Shown here piece by piece: positions 35,457 to 44,578 of a stretch of DNA of 64,000 bases. This DNA comes from Bacillota bacterium (GTDB lineage Bacteria; Bacillota; Clostridia; Christensenellales; SZUA-584). The DNA lies in NCBI GenBank assembly GCA_023406895.1, contig JAEXTV010000023.1, positions 1-64,000 of the forward strand. Reading direction: 5' to 3'. Made by a program: the position numbers and the translations under genes. The notes beneath the pieces were generated by a model. It ran no database searches. It saw nothing but the letters and a program-made list of their open reading frames with translations, and was not told the origin of the DNA. Within the stretch, counting starts at the first letter, position 1; each line of letters begins with the position of its first letter.

Positions 35457-35723
35457 CTATTTTACTCGTCTGCTGTTTCAATCATGTCAATCAGGTTAAT
35501 AAGTATAATATACTGTTGTATAATAATTGCTTCAAATAAAATTAAAGCCAGTAAAACATGATTCAATGAAGCATGATGTCTGACGACCGAATTATGTATT
35601 CTCCCAGCAGCGAAATTGAAGAGTAGCAGCGTTACTTCGAAATTTCGACGACACAGCAAAGCGCAAAATCAGCAGTCAAGACAGCGTACCGATTGGAATC
35701 AGTGTTCAAAGGAGGCGCCTTCA

Positions 35724-38129
35724 TTGCATAATCACACCCCTATTACAAAACGTTCCAAACGTATTTTTGCTCTGCTTCTGTCTCTCATGCTGGTGTTCGC
35801 CGCAATGTCCATGAACATACCTCAGGCTGCGGCAGCAGATGAACCGCAAACCGAAACAACGGAACCTGACAACGCGACGCAGCCCACTGAAGAACCGCAG
35901 CCGCCGGAAGAGACTTCCCCCTCCGCTGAATCGTCGCCCTCCGTAGAGCCCTCCCCATCGGCACAGCCAACGCCGGATACGCTGTTGGAGCCCCAAACCG
36001 TTGAAATTGGTGGCGCGGCTTGCGTGAACGGCGAAGTCATCGTTAAAATGAAAAGCGCATCCGAGCCCTTAATAATGAACACGCTGGAAGCCGCAGGCGG
36101 TGCAATGCTTGAGTCGCTTTCGTCTGAAGGCCTGATGCTTGCCGACGTTCCCGAAGGCGAGTCAACCCAGAGCTATATCGACAAGCTGCAAGCTCAGCCA
36201 AACGTGGAATACGTTCAGCCGAACTATATCTACACGCTCGACAGATCGTTCAACGATCCGGGCATACCCTACCAGTGGTATTTAAGCAAAATAAACGCTT
36301 TCGGCGCATGGGACGTTACCACGGGTTCGCCGGACATCAAAGTGGCCATCATCGATTCGGGCCTAGACTATACCCATCCCGAATTTGCGGGCAAGGTCTA
36401 CGCGCAGACGGACACCCTGGATAATGACGGCGACGCTTTTGACGATATTGACGAACACGGCACGCATGTGGCCGGCATTATCGCCGCCAACGCCGGTAAC
36501 GGCGTGGGTATCGCGGGCGTCGCGCCGGACGTACAGCTCATTATCGTGGATGCTTTTCGCGGGGATACCGCGGATACATTTGATATCATGCAGGGCGTTC
36601 AATACGCGGTTGCACACGGTGCCGATATCATCAATATGAGCTTTGCCGGCGAAGGAAACGACCGCGCCTTGGAAAACGCCATCAACGATGCGGTCAATAG
36701 CGGCGTGGTGTGCGTGGCCGCTGCCGGAAATAAGTCCACATCCGCACCCAGATATCCCAGCGATTATGATTCGGTGATATCTGTGATTGCCACAGCAGAA
36801 GACGACACAAAATCGACGTTCTCCAATTACGGCAGCGCCAAGGATATTTCCGCTCCCGGCGAGAATATATGGTCCACCGTACCCGGCAACAGTTACGAAT
36901 CATGGGGCGGCACATCGATGGCCTCGCCCGTGGTCTGCGGTGTAATTGCGCTCATGCTGTCCGCCAATCCCGGCCTGACCGTGGGGCAGGTTAAAGATAT
37001 ACTTTACAGCACCGCGGATGATCTGGGCGTTCCGGGGAAAGACAATACGTTCGGATACGGCCGGGTGAATGCTTATAAAGCGGTCAGCACCAACGCGATT
37101 CCATCGGTCGGCATCAGCTTTACCAAAACAGACGTCACACTGTACGGCGGATCGGACGGAACCGTGGGCCTGACCGCATCGGGCGGCACGAGCGGGTCGT
37201 TCCAATATTCCATTAACGGCGGTGGCAGCTGGCAAAGCTCCGGCGTCTTTTCCGGGCTTCCTGCGGGTTCATACGCAGCCGTGGCCCGCGATGCGGGATA
37301 CACAAGCAATTCGGCGTCATGCACCGTGACGATCGGCCAGCCCCCCAGCATCGGCAACATCCCTGCAAAAAAAATACCGTCAAAACCCAATGCGGGAACC
37401 GCCGTCACCATCATTCCTCCCGCCGCGCCGAGAGGCTATACACTGCAATCGGTCACTTATTCGTCGAGCAACCCATCTGTCGCATCGGTGGATTCGCATG
37501 GCAACGTGACATTCCTGGCAGGCGGCAAAGCGACCATCATCATCAAGATCGTATCTCAGACAGTCGACAGAAAGGGACGCGTGAAAACCAAAATCACCAC
37601 AGTGAAAAAAACGGTTACTGTAAAGCAGCCCGTCGCGTCCATCTCTTTGAATCTCGGCGATACCACAATCGCGCGGACGCAAAGGGTGAAGCTGATGACC
37701 GGCATATCCCCGGCCACCGCAAGCAACAAAAAGGTGAAATGGACGAGTAGCAACCCCAAGGTGGCCTCCGTGTCTAGTTCGGGTGTGGTCACGGGCAAGG
37801 CGGGCGGGACAGCCGTGATTACCTGCCGGGCCACGGACGGCAGCGGCGCGTCAGCAAGCTGCACCGTAAACGTCACGCCGATTTACACCACGGGCGTGAA
37901 AATGAACAAAACAGCGCTGACCGTGAAGCTTGGCAAAACGGCTTCGCTCAAAGCCACGGTGGCCCCGAGGAACACCGACTTTAAAAAGGTGACATGGGCC
38001 AGCAGCAACCCAGGCGTTGCCACGGTGGATGCCAAGGGTAAAGTGAGAGCCGTCGCTCCGGGCATAGCCGTCATCACGGCGACGACGAGCGGCGGACAGG
38101 TGGCTTCGTGCACGGTGACTGTGCCATAA
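35724..38129 (+). CDS. Secreted subtilisin-like serine protease with Ig-like tail (first paralogue)
   Basis: An 801-residue S8 protease. It has a signal peptide (about 8-38), a Pro/Glu/Ser-rich linker, an inhibitor-type propeptide (GEVIVKMKSASEP to VEYVQPNY), and a catalytic domain with Asp211 (IIDSG), His245 (HGTHVAG), oxyanion Asn336 (AAGN) and Ser398 (GTSMASP). The C-terminal third holds a short repeat domain and two Big2-type bacterial Ig domains (KVKWTSSNPKVASVSSSGVV pattern). No LPxTG or SLH anchor is seen, so it is secreted or held by the Ig domains. The start is TTG at 35724, eight bases after AAAGGAGG. A second paralogue follows. Confidence 0.9.
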   Translation: MHNHTPITKRSKRIFALLLSLMLVFAAMSMNIPQAAAADEPQTETTEPDNATQPTEEPQPPEETSPSAESSPSVEPSPSAQPTPDTLLEPQTVEIGGAACVNGEVIVKMKSASEPLIMNTLEAAGGAMLESLSSEGLMLADVPEGESTQSYIDKLQAQPNVEYVQPNYIYTLDRSFNDPGIPYQWYLSKINAFGAWDVTTGSPDIKVAIIDSGLDYTHPEFAGKVYAQTDTLDNDGDAFDDIDEHGTHVAGIIAANAGNGVGIAGVAPDVQLIIVDAFRGDTADTFDIMQGVQYAVAHGADIINMSFAGEGNDRALENAINDAVNSGVVCVAAAGNKSTSAPRYPSDYDSVISVIATAEDDTKSTFSNYGSAKDISAPGENIWSTVPGNSYESWGGTSMASPVVCGVIALMLSANPGLTVGQVKDILYSTADDLGVPGKDNTFGYGRVNAYKAVSTNAIPSVGISFTKTDVTLYGGSDGTVGLTASGGTSGSFQYSINGGGSWQSSGVFSGLPAGSYAAVARDAGYTSNSASCTVTIGQPPSIGNIPAKKIPSKPNAGTAVTIIPPAAPRGYTLQSVTYSSSNPSVASVDSHGNVTFLAGGKATIIIKIVSQTVDRKGRVKTKITTVKKTVTVKQPVASISLNLGDTTIARTQRVKLMTGISPATASNKKVKWTSSNPKVASVSSSGVVTGKAGGTAVITCRATDGSGASASCTVNVTPIYTTGVKMNKTALTVKLGKTASLKATVAPRNTDFKKVTWASSNPGVATVDAKGKVRAVAPGIAVITATTSGGQVASCTVTVP

Positions 38130-38284
38130 GGATTAGGCTTTCGCAATATACAGAATCAGCGGTTATGGATGAGGAAAACAGCTTGGTCAAAAAAACCACT
38201 CTGCCACACACAAGGTGCGGAATTTCGCGACTTGAAATGCCCTTTCCAACGGGTTTTCTCTCCCGCTTACGCTCTATCAAAACA

Positions 38285-38320
38285 GCAATTGAATCCCCGG
38301 TTTCTGGGGATTTTATTGTT
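38285..38320 (+). terminator. Terminator between the two subtilase genes
   Basis: AATCCCC-ggtttct-GGGGATT followed by TTATTG. It implies separate transcription of the two proteases. The rest of the gap 38130-38487 shows no gene. Confidence 0.65.
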
Positions 38321-38487
38321 TGCCGTCTATTCTTGTCTGTTTTACGGGAATATTCACTGTTCCTGCCAATAAACCCTTAATCATGTTTAAACTGGATTTA
38401 TATTGTTGATATATCAATAATGGCATGTAATAATGACAGTATACAATCATTTCGCTTACCCACCGACATCATAAAGGAGCTAGAACA

Positions 38488-41400
38488 TTGAACATTATCA
38501 CACTTCACAGACGTATTGTCCGATACATTTCTATTTTGTTGACGGTCTGTCTTGTGTTTTCCGTCATGACGCTGGACGCCCCCGAGGCTTACGCGGCAGA
38601 CGAGCCGCAAGCCGAAGCCACAGGACAAGCGCCCGAAGAGCCAACAGCAGCTGAGGAAACGGCCCCGCCATCGGAGGAGCCACCGGCAGTTGAGGAAACG
38701 GCAGCACCTTCAGAAGAGCCGCCGCTTGCTGCAGCGTCGCAGCCGCCTGTGATGATACAGACCGCCGAGGAGCCGGATATCATCACCGCAGCGGATGGAA
38801 CGCAATATGCGCGCGATGAAGTCATCGTGAAGTTCAAAAGCACAGTCTCCGATTCGGCAATTATGAGCGCACTTGACGCGGCGGACAGCGGGGTTATAAA
38901 CACGCTTGAAGCCTACGGTCTGACTGTCGCCGAAGTGCCGGAGGGCGAGACAGTAAACAGCTTTATCGACACGCTGGAGGCTCAGCCGAATGTGGAATAC
39001 GCCGAGCCAAACTATGTTTATAAAGTGGCTGCGACGGTAAGCGATCCGGGTTTTTCGATGCAGTGGTATTTAAACAAAATCAACATCCCCACCGCGTGGG
39101 ATATGACGATGGGCCTGCCGGATATCAAGGTGGCTGTGCTGGACACAGGCATTGATTTAACCCATCCCGAATTCGCCGGGCAAATTTTTGCACAAGAAGA
39201 TATGGTCTATTTTGATGGAAATGCCCAAGATGACAGTATCGGAGAAAAGTGCTACGGACACGGCACGCATGTGGCCGGAATTATTGGGGCTAAGCCAAAC
39301 AACGGCCAAGGCATCTCAGGTGTCGCGCCGGGCGTCTCACTGATTGCGGTCGATGTCTTCGACGGTGACGGTGCCTGGACTGTCGATGTCATCGAAGGCA
39401 TGCAATACGCTGTCGCCAACGGTGCCGATGTCATCAACATGAGCTTGGGAGGTCCTGGCATAAGCACTTCGTTTGAAGACGCGATTACCGATGCGGTCAA
39501 TAAAGGCGTGGTTTGCGTGGTCGCTGCCGGTAATGATAATACGAGTATCTACTATTCTCCAAGCGACTGCACAGATGCTATTTCAGTTATAGCCACAGAC
39601 CAAAACGATAACAGGGCAAGCTTCTCGAACTATGGCCCTTTAAAGGACATCAGTGCTCCAGGCGTTGATATCCTGTCCACCTATCCTATTAATAAATATG
39701 CATATGGAGATGGTACCTCCATGGCAGCACCCGTCGTCTCCGGGGTTGTCGGGCTCATGCTATCGGCAAATCCGAGCCTGACGGTTAACGAAGTGAAAAA
39801 TATACTCTACAATACAGCTGTTGATCTCGGCACGGCAGGAAAGGACGATATATTCGGCAACGGCAGGGTGAATGCGTATGAAGCTGTCAGGGAATCCACA
39901 CAAGATTATGATGTATCAGTCTCAAAAACTTTGATCGGTGGTACCGGCAGTACTTATGGTACGGTAAGCGGAGGCGGAAACTTTACCAGTTGCTCATCAG
40001 TCACGGTTAACGCTTTAGCCGCCGATCATTATCATTTTGTCCGATGGACCGATAACGGCACAGAAGTATCAACCAATGCCAGCTATACATTTCCCGTTAA
40101 AAAAGATATAAATCTTACAGCAGAATTCGAATTGGATTGGTATTCAATATCCGCAGCTTCTAACAACTCATTATACGGCAGTGTCTCTGGCGGCGGTAAA
40201 GTTTATTACGGTAATTCCGTCACGCTAACCGCAACCCCCAATACGAATTGCTTTTTTAACGGCTGGGTAGAAAACGGTGTGACGGTGTCGACTGATACAA
40301 GTTATACATTTACTCCAGTGAAAAGCACCACCATTCAGGCCATATTCATTCCGAGTTCCTTTACCATCACAGCAACTCCTAATAACCCATCTTATGGCAC
40401 AGTTTCGGGCGGCGGCGTATATCAACAAAGTGATCAAATCATCTTGGTCGCAACCCCGTTCCCCGGCCATAGATTCGTAAGATGGATAGAAAACGGTATA
40501 GAAATCAGTTCGTATTATAAATACTCACTTGGTGTCGCGGGCAATCATTCGATTATTGCGGAATTTGTACCGTATACCCCCATAACGGCCAGCTTCACCA
40601 AAACAGATTCGACTCTATACGGCGGCTCAAACGGCACCATTACCGTCACACCGTCCGGCGGCGACAGCGGGCGCTACATGTACGCCATTGATGGCCGAGG
40701 CTGGTATGCCTCAAATGTTTTTACGGAGCTGAGAGCCGGAGTGTATACCATCACTGTCTGTGACTGGTATTATAATGAAAGCACGACATCCTTCACCGTC
40801 ACGATTGGGCAGCCCGCAAGTCTCGGCGTCGTTCCGGCAAAAAGCATACCTTCAAAGCCCAAAGCGGGGGCCTCAGTCACAATCGTGCCTCCCGCAGCAC
40901 CCAGAGGCTATACGACGACCTCTGTCACCTATTCCTCCACAAACCCCACCGTGGCATCCGTCGATGCTAGCGGCAACGTCACATTCCTGGCAGGCGGCAA
41001 AGCGACCATCATAACCAAGGTCGTATCGCAAACGGTGGATAAAAAGGGCAAGATAAAAACCAAAACCACCACCGTTAAAAAAACGGTCACCGTCCAGCAG
41101 CCCGTATCGTCCATCTCCCTGAACCTTGGCAATACCACGATTGCGCGGACGCAGAAGGTGAAGCTGATGACCGGCATATCCCCGGCCACCGCGAGCAACA
41201 GAAAAGTGAAATGGACGAGTAGCAACCCCAAGGTTGCGTCCGTTTCAAGTTCGGGCGTGGTCACGGGCAAATCGGGCGGCACCGCCGTGATTACCTGCAG
41301 GGCGGCGGACGGCAGCGGCGCGTCGGCAAGCTGCACCGTAAACGTCACGCCGATCTACACCACGGGTGTGAAAATGAACAAAGCGGCGCTCACCGTCAAA

Positions 41401-41601
41401 CTCGGCAAAACGGCTTCCCTCAAAGCCACGGTGGCCCCGAAGAACACCGACTTTAAAACGGTGACATGGGCGAGCAGCAACCCGGCCGTGGCCACGGTGG
41501 ATGCGAAAGGAAAAGTGAGAGCTGTCGCATCCGGCACAGCCGTCATCACAGCGACGACGAATTGCGGGCAGGTGGCTTCGTGCACGGTAACCGTGCCATA
41601 A
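38488..41601 (+). CDS. Secreted subtilisin-like serine protease with InlB-type and Ig-like repeats (second paralogue)
   Basis: A 1037-residue S8 protease. It has a signal peptide (about 1-36), an acidic Pro/Glu linker, a propeptide (DEVIVKFKSTVSD to VEYAEPNY), and a catalytic domain with Asp219, His258, Asn349 and Ser411. Then come three repeats of about 75 residues (about 475-685; YGTVSGGG ... FVRWTDNG ... AEF) of the divergent InlB B-repeat type, absent from the first paralogue. The same short domain and two Big2 domains follow. The start is TTG at 38488 after AAAGGAG, the same style as the first gene. The tail is nearly identical to that of the upstream gene. Confidence 0.9.
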   Translation: MNIITLHRRIVRYISILLTVCLVFSVMTLDAPEAYAADEPQAEATGQAPEEPTAAEETAPPSEEPPAVEETAAPSEEPPLAAASQPPVMIQTAEEPDIITAADGTQYARDEVIVKFKSTVSDSAIMSALDAADSGVINTLEAYGLTVAEVPEGETVNSFIDTLEAQPNVEYAEPNYVYKVAATVSDPGFSMQWYLNKINIPTAWDMTMGLPDIKVAVLDTGIDLTHPEFAGQIFAQEDMVYFDGNAQDDSIGEKCYGHGTHVAGIIGAKPNNGQGISGVAPGVSLIAVDVFDGDGAWTVDVIEGMQYAVANGADVINMSLGGPGISTSFEDAITDAVNKGVVCVVAAGNDNTSIYYSPSDCTDAISVIATDQNDNRASFSNYGPLKDISAPGVDILSTYPINKYAYGDGTSMAAPVVSGVVGLMLSANPSLTVNEVKNILYNTAVDLGTAGKDDIFGNGRVNAYEAVRESTQDYDVSVSKTLIGGTGSTYGTVSGGGNFTSCSSVTVNALAADHYHFVRWTDNGTEVSTNASYTFPVKKDINLTAEFELDWYSISAASNNSLYGSVSGGGKVYYGNSVTLTATPNTNCFFNGWVENGVTVSTDTSYTFTPVKSTTIQAIFIPSSFTITATPNNPSYGTVSGGGVYQQSDQIILVATPFPGHRFVRWIENGIEISSYYKYSLGVAGNHSIIAEFVPYTPITASFTKTDSTLYGGSNGTITVTPSGGDSGRYMYAIDGRGWYASNVFTELRAGVYTITVCDWYYNESTTSFTVTIGQPASLGVVPAKSIPSKPKAGASVTIVPPAAPRGYTTTSVTYSSTNPTVASVDASGNVTFLAGGKATIITKVVSQTVDKKGKIKTKTTTVKKTVTVQQPVSSISLNLGNTTIARTQKVKLMTGISPATASNRKVKWTSSNPKVASVSSSGVVTGKSGGTAVITCRAADGSGASASCTVNVTPIYTTGVKMNKAALTVKLGKTASLKATVAPKNTDFKTVTWASSNPAVATVDAKGKVRAVASGTAVITATTNCGQVASCTVTVP

Positions 41602-41639
41602 GCAAGCCCCGGCATACATCATTGCCCAGCACGAATCAT

Positions 41640-41985
41640 CAGAGGTTGATGATCAGTATGTGAACACCCCTCATCGAGGCCACCTCTGATAATTAGCTAT
41701 AGGGGCCAATGAGGGACTGTCACCGAAAGGTGACGGAAAGAAAAACGACACTGTCTATGTATCGTTTGCGATTGAGGCTTTATCGACAAACTGAGCGCCC
41801 ATCCGGTGGCGAATTGGGCGCTTTTTACGGATTATGCTGCGAGTATGCAAACTGCATACCAAAAACCGCGCAAAACCGCTATAATAACAGAGGTATTGCT
41901 TGCAGCCATCAAGACTGATCATGCAATCGCATATCTATAAACGCACATCGGCGGCGCCCGGCATTTTGCCGGGCGTTTTGCCATT
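41640..41985 (+). terminator. Repeat and two terminators after the second protease
   Basis: A degenerate GTCACCGAAAGGTGAC repeat lies near 41715. A terminator AGCGCCC...GGGCGCT with TTTTTA lies at 41792-41826. A second, CGCCCGGCA-TTT-TGCCGGGCG with TTTT, lies at 41955-41985. They separate the protease from the mrnC block. No gene is seen from 41602 to 42096. Confidence 0.65.
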
Positions 41986-42058
41986 CAGCGCCGATACCTG
42001 CTCCTCCGCCGCGCCTTGGCAAATATAGTGCCTTGGCTGTTTTTCTTTCCACCGTATA

Positions 42059-42088
42059 TTGTAGCGCCATGATTGCCTGTGCTATAAT
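42059..42088 (+). promoter_or_regulatory. Promoter placed directly before mrnC
   Basis: TTGTAG (42059-42064), 18-bp spacer, TATAAT (42083-42088). Transcription would start about 42095, at or one or two bases before the mrnC ATG at 42097, and there is no ribosome binding site. A leaderless message is implied. Confidence 0.5.
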
Positions 42089-42096
42089 CAACATAA

Positions 42097-42531
42097 ATGG
42101 ACAAAGATGAAAAAACGGCGCTGCTCGGCGCGGTAAACGAAAGCGTCATACGTGAGATGCCCACGCTCAATCTCGCTTATATCGGGGACACGGTTTACGA
42201 CCTGTATATCAGAAGCTTTCTTGTGAAAAATAAGAAAGGCCGCGTGACCGATATGCATCGGTTTGCTTCCGGCGCTGTCAACGCGCGCGCACAGGCACAA
42301 GCTGCCCAGCTGCTGCAGCCGGTTTTCAGTGAACGCGAGAACGATATTTTTCGCCTTGGGAAAAACGCCAAGAGCCGGCCGCCGAAAAACATGAGTGTGG
42401 AAGACTATACGCTGGCCACGGGCATTGAAGCCGTGGTTGGCTACCTGTTTTTAACGGGACAGCATAACAGATTGAACACGCTGTTTTCCGTAATCATCGC
42501 GCATTGTTTTGGGGAGGATCACCATGCCTGA
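42097..42531 (+). CDS. mrnC: Mini-ribonuclease III
   Basis: A 144-residue RNase III-like catalytic domain without a dsRNA-binding domain. It matures 23S rRNA in Bacillus. The catalytic signature LAYIGDTVYDLYIRSFLV lies near the start. RNAKSRPPKNM-like basic residues (FRLGKNAKSRPPKN) and EAVVGYLFLTG near the end match the family, including the second acidic site. It opens the conserved mrnC-thyX-rlmB-yacP-sigH block and overlaps thyX by 8 bp. The upstream cysS seen in many Firmicutes is not here. Confidence 0.9.
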   Translation: MDKDEKTALLGAVNESVIREMPTLNLAYIGDTVYDLYIRSFLVKNKKGRVTDMHRFASGAVNARAQAQAAQLLQPVFSERENDIFRLGKNAKSRPPKNMSVEDYTLATGIEAVVGYLFLTGQHNRLNTLFSVIIAHCFGEDHHA

Positions 42532-43258
42532 GGTCAATTTAAACGTTAAGCTCATATCGCATTCGCCCGACGCCGCGAAGCTCACGGCGATGGCCGCCAA
42601 GCTCTGCTACAGCCAGGCGCTTATCGACGACATCGAGAGCGGCCTCACAGACGAGAAAGCGGCCGCGTTTATTTCGCAGATCGTCGACATCGGCCACCTC
42701 TCCACCATTGAGCACGCGAGCTACACGTTCGGCATCGAGGGGGTATCGCGTACGCTGCTCGCGCAGATCACACGGCACCGCATCGCAAGCTTTTCAGTGC
42801 AGTCTCAGCGCTATGTGAGCTATTCGAAGAACGGCTTTGGCTATATCGTTCCGCCCGCAATACGTGCGCTCGGCGATGACGCGGTAAAAAAGTATGAAGA
42901 CCAGATGGCCACGATGCAGCGCTGGTACGACGACTGGCAGGCTGCGCTTGGCAATGAAGGCGAAAAATCGAACGAAGACGCGCGTTTCGTACTTCCCGGC
43001 GCATGCGAAACACGCATGCTGTTAACCATGAACGCACGCGAACTGCTGCACTTCTTCTCCCTGCGCTGCTGCAACCGTGCCCAGTGGGAGATTCGTGCGC
43101 TTGCATGGCGCATGCTGGAACTCGTGATGCCCACCGCTCCCGCGCTGTTTTCCGCGGCGGGTCCGTCGTGCGTGCGCGGCGCGTGCGGCGAAGGCAAAAA
43201 AACATGCGGCCGCGCTGGCGACGTGCGCGAGCGGTTGCAGACAATTCTGAAAGGCTGA
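42524..43258 (+). CDS. thyX: Flavin-dependent thymidylate synthase
   Basis: A 244-residue ThyX that makes dTMP from dUMP with methylene-tetrahydrofolate, FAD and NADPH. The signature RHRIASFSVQSQRY (RHRx7S type) is intact near residue 78, and NARELLHFFSLRCC contributes the nucleotide site. The start is the ATG at 42524, behind GGGGAGG; it overlaps the mrnC stop. No thyA is seen in the window. The location between mrnC and rlmB is common in Clostridia. Confidence 0.93.
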   Translation: MPEVNLNVKLISHSPDAAKLTAMAAKLCYSQALIDDIESGLTDEKAAAFISQIVDIGHLSTIEHASYTFGIEGVSRTLLAQITRHRIASFSVQSQRYVSYSKNGFGYIVPPAIRALGDDAVKKYEDQMATMQRWYDDWQAALGNEGEKSNEDARFVLPGACETRMLLTMNARELLHFFSLRCCNRAQWEIRALAWRMLELVMPTAPALFSAAGPSCVRGACGEGKKTCGRAGDVRERLQTILKG

Positions 43259-43262
43259 AATC

Positions 43263-44015
43263 ATGGACATTATATACGGCAGAAACGCGGTGAAAGCCGC
43301 GATCAAATCGGGCCGCTCGATCGACAAGGTCATCGCGGTCAAGGAATTAAGCGACCCGAGCGTTCGCGAAATATTGACGCTCGCCGCTCAGCATCATGTG
43401 CCCATCGTACGTGCAGACAAGCGCAAGCTCGACAGCCTCGCGATGCCTTTCGGGCACGACGGCAAGCCCGCCAACCATCAGGGCGTGGTTGCCGTCGCGG
43501 CCGCGAAAGATTACGCATCGCTCGAGGATGTACTAAATCTCGCCGAGCAACGCGGTGAACCCCCGTTTGTGATTATCCTCGACGGCGTGACCGACGAAGG
43601 GAACTTAGGGTCCATCATCCGCAGCGCCGAGGTGCTCGGTGCACACGGTGTGATTATGGGCAAGCGCCGCAGCGCGTCACTCTCCGCCGTGGCATACAAA
43701 GCATCGTCGGGCGCGGCAGAGGTATTGCCCGTGGTCAAGGTCACAAATCTTGGCACGGTGATCGACGAACTCAAAAGCAAGAACGTGTGGATCGTGGGCG
43801 CGGATATGGAAGGTCAGGACATCGCCGGCATTGATTTAAAGGGCGCCATCGCGGTTGTGGTGGGCAGCGAGGGCGAAGGGCTCTCGCGTCTCGTCAAGGA
43901 AGGCTGCGACTTTCTCGCGCGCATCCCGATGAAGGGGCAAACGGGTTCGCTCAACGCCGCGGTCGCCGCCGCTGTGATCATGTACGAAAAAACCAGGCAG
44001 GATGCTCATTCATGA
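43263..44015 (+). CDS. rlmB: 23S rRNA 2'-O-ribose methyltransferase (TrmH/SpoU family)
   Basis: A 250-residue SPOUT enzyme. It has an N-terminal substrate-binding domain (IYGRNAVKAAIKSGRSIDKV) and a knotted SAM-binding domain with the three SpoU motifs: TDEGNLGSIIRSAEVLGA, IAVVVGSEGEGLS and IPMKGQTGSLNAAVAAAV. By family it methylates G2251 of 23S rRNA. The stop overlaps yacP by 4 bp. Confidence 0.9.
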   Translation: MDIIYGRNAVKAAIKSGRSIDKVIAVKELSDPSVREILTLAAQHHVPIVRADKRKLDSLAMPFGHDGKPANHQGVVAVAAAKDYASLEDVLNLAEQRGEPPFVIILDGVTDEGNLGSIIRSAEVLGAHGVIMGKRRSASLSAVAYKASSGAAEVLPVVKVTNLGTVIDELKSKNVWIVGADMEGQDIAGIDLKGAIAVVVGSEGEGLSRLVKEGCDFLARIPMKGQTGSLNAAVAAAVIMYEKTRQDAHS

Positions 44016-44467
44016 TCGTAGACGGGTACAACGTGATATACGCCTGGGGGCTGGATACCTCAAGCCTTGAGGACGCGCGCGCGATGCTGCTCGACGCGCT
44101 GGACGATTTTGCCGGGTACACCGGCGAAACAATACTGGTCGTGTTCGACGGTTACCGCACGCGCAGCGCCGCGAGCGAAATGCGCCACGGTCTCATCGAC
44201 GTGGTGTTCACGGCGCACGGTGTCACCGCTGACACGCATATCCAGCGCATCGCCAAAAACAGCAAGGAACCGCTCACGGTGGTCACCGGAGACTATTTGG
44301 AGCAGTTGTCGGTGTTTGGCTCGGGCTCTATGCGCTTAACGCCCGCCGAGCTTAAAATACTAATCCGTCAGGCGCGTGATAAACATATCGACCACATTCA
44401 CCGCAGCACACTCACCGGCAAAGAGCTTAAAAAAAAGCTTTACCTCGACGCCATTTCAGATAATTGA
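44012..44467 (+). CDS. yacP: NYN-domain endoribonuclease (YacP/Rae1-like)
   Basis: A 151-residue NYN/PIN-like nuclease opening with IVDGYNVIYAWG and containing VVFDGYRTRS and VVTGDYLEQ with the expected acidic residues. The Bacillus orthologue Rae1 cuts mRNA in the ribosomal A site. It overlaps rlmB by ATGA and is followed by sigH, as in Bacillus. Confidence 0.88.
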   Translation: MIVDGYNVIYAWGLDTSSLEDARAMLLDALDDFAGYTGETILVVFDGYRTRSAASEMRHGLIDVVFTAHGVTADTHIQRIAKNSKEPLTVVTGDYLEQLSVFGSGSMRLTPAELKILIRQARDKHIDHIHRSTLTGKELKKKLYLDAISDN

Positions 44468-44507
44468 TATTATCACAATATTTGCATATCAATCACTCCC
44501 CCGCTTC

Positions 44508-44536
44508 TTGACGCGTCTATGGACAACCGTTATAAT
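44508..44536 (+). promoter_or_regulatory. Sigma-A promoter of sigH
   Basis: TTGACG (44508-44513), exactly 17 bp, TATAAT (44531-44536). It overlaps the first codons of the longest possible sigH frame (ATG at 44519) and therefore rules that start out for transcripts made from here. Confidence 0.75.
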
Positions 44537-44578
44537 GAATTAACTAAGCATAGGCTCTATAAGCCGGAGGACACATTT

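Noticed and set aside
44519..44578. Upstream ATG start for sigH giving 235 residues
   Set aside because: The codons overlap a consensus promoter and no ribosome site precedes the ATG.
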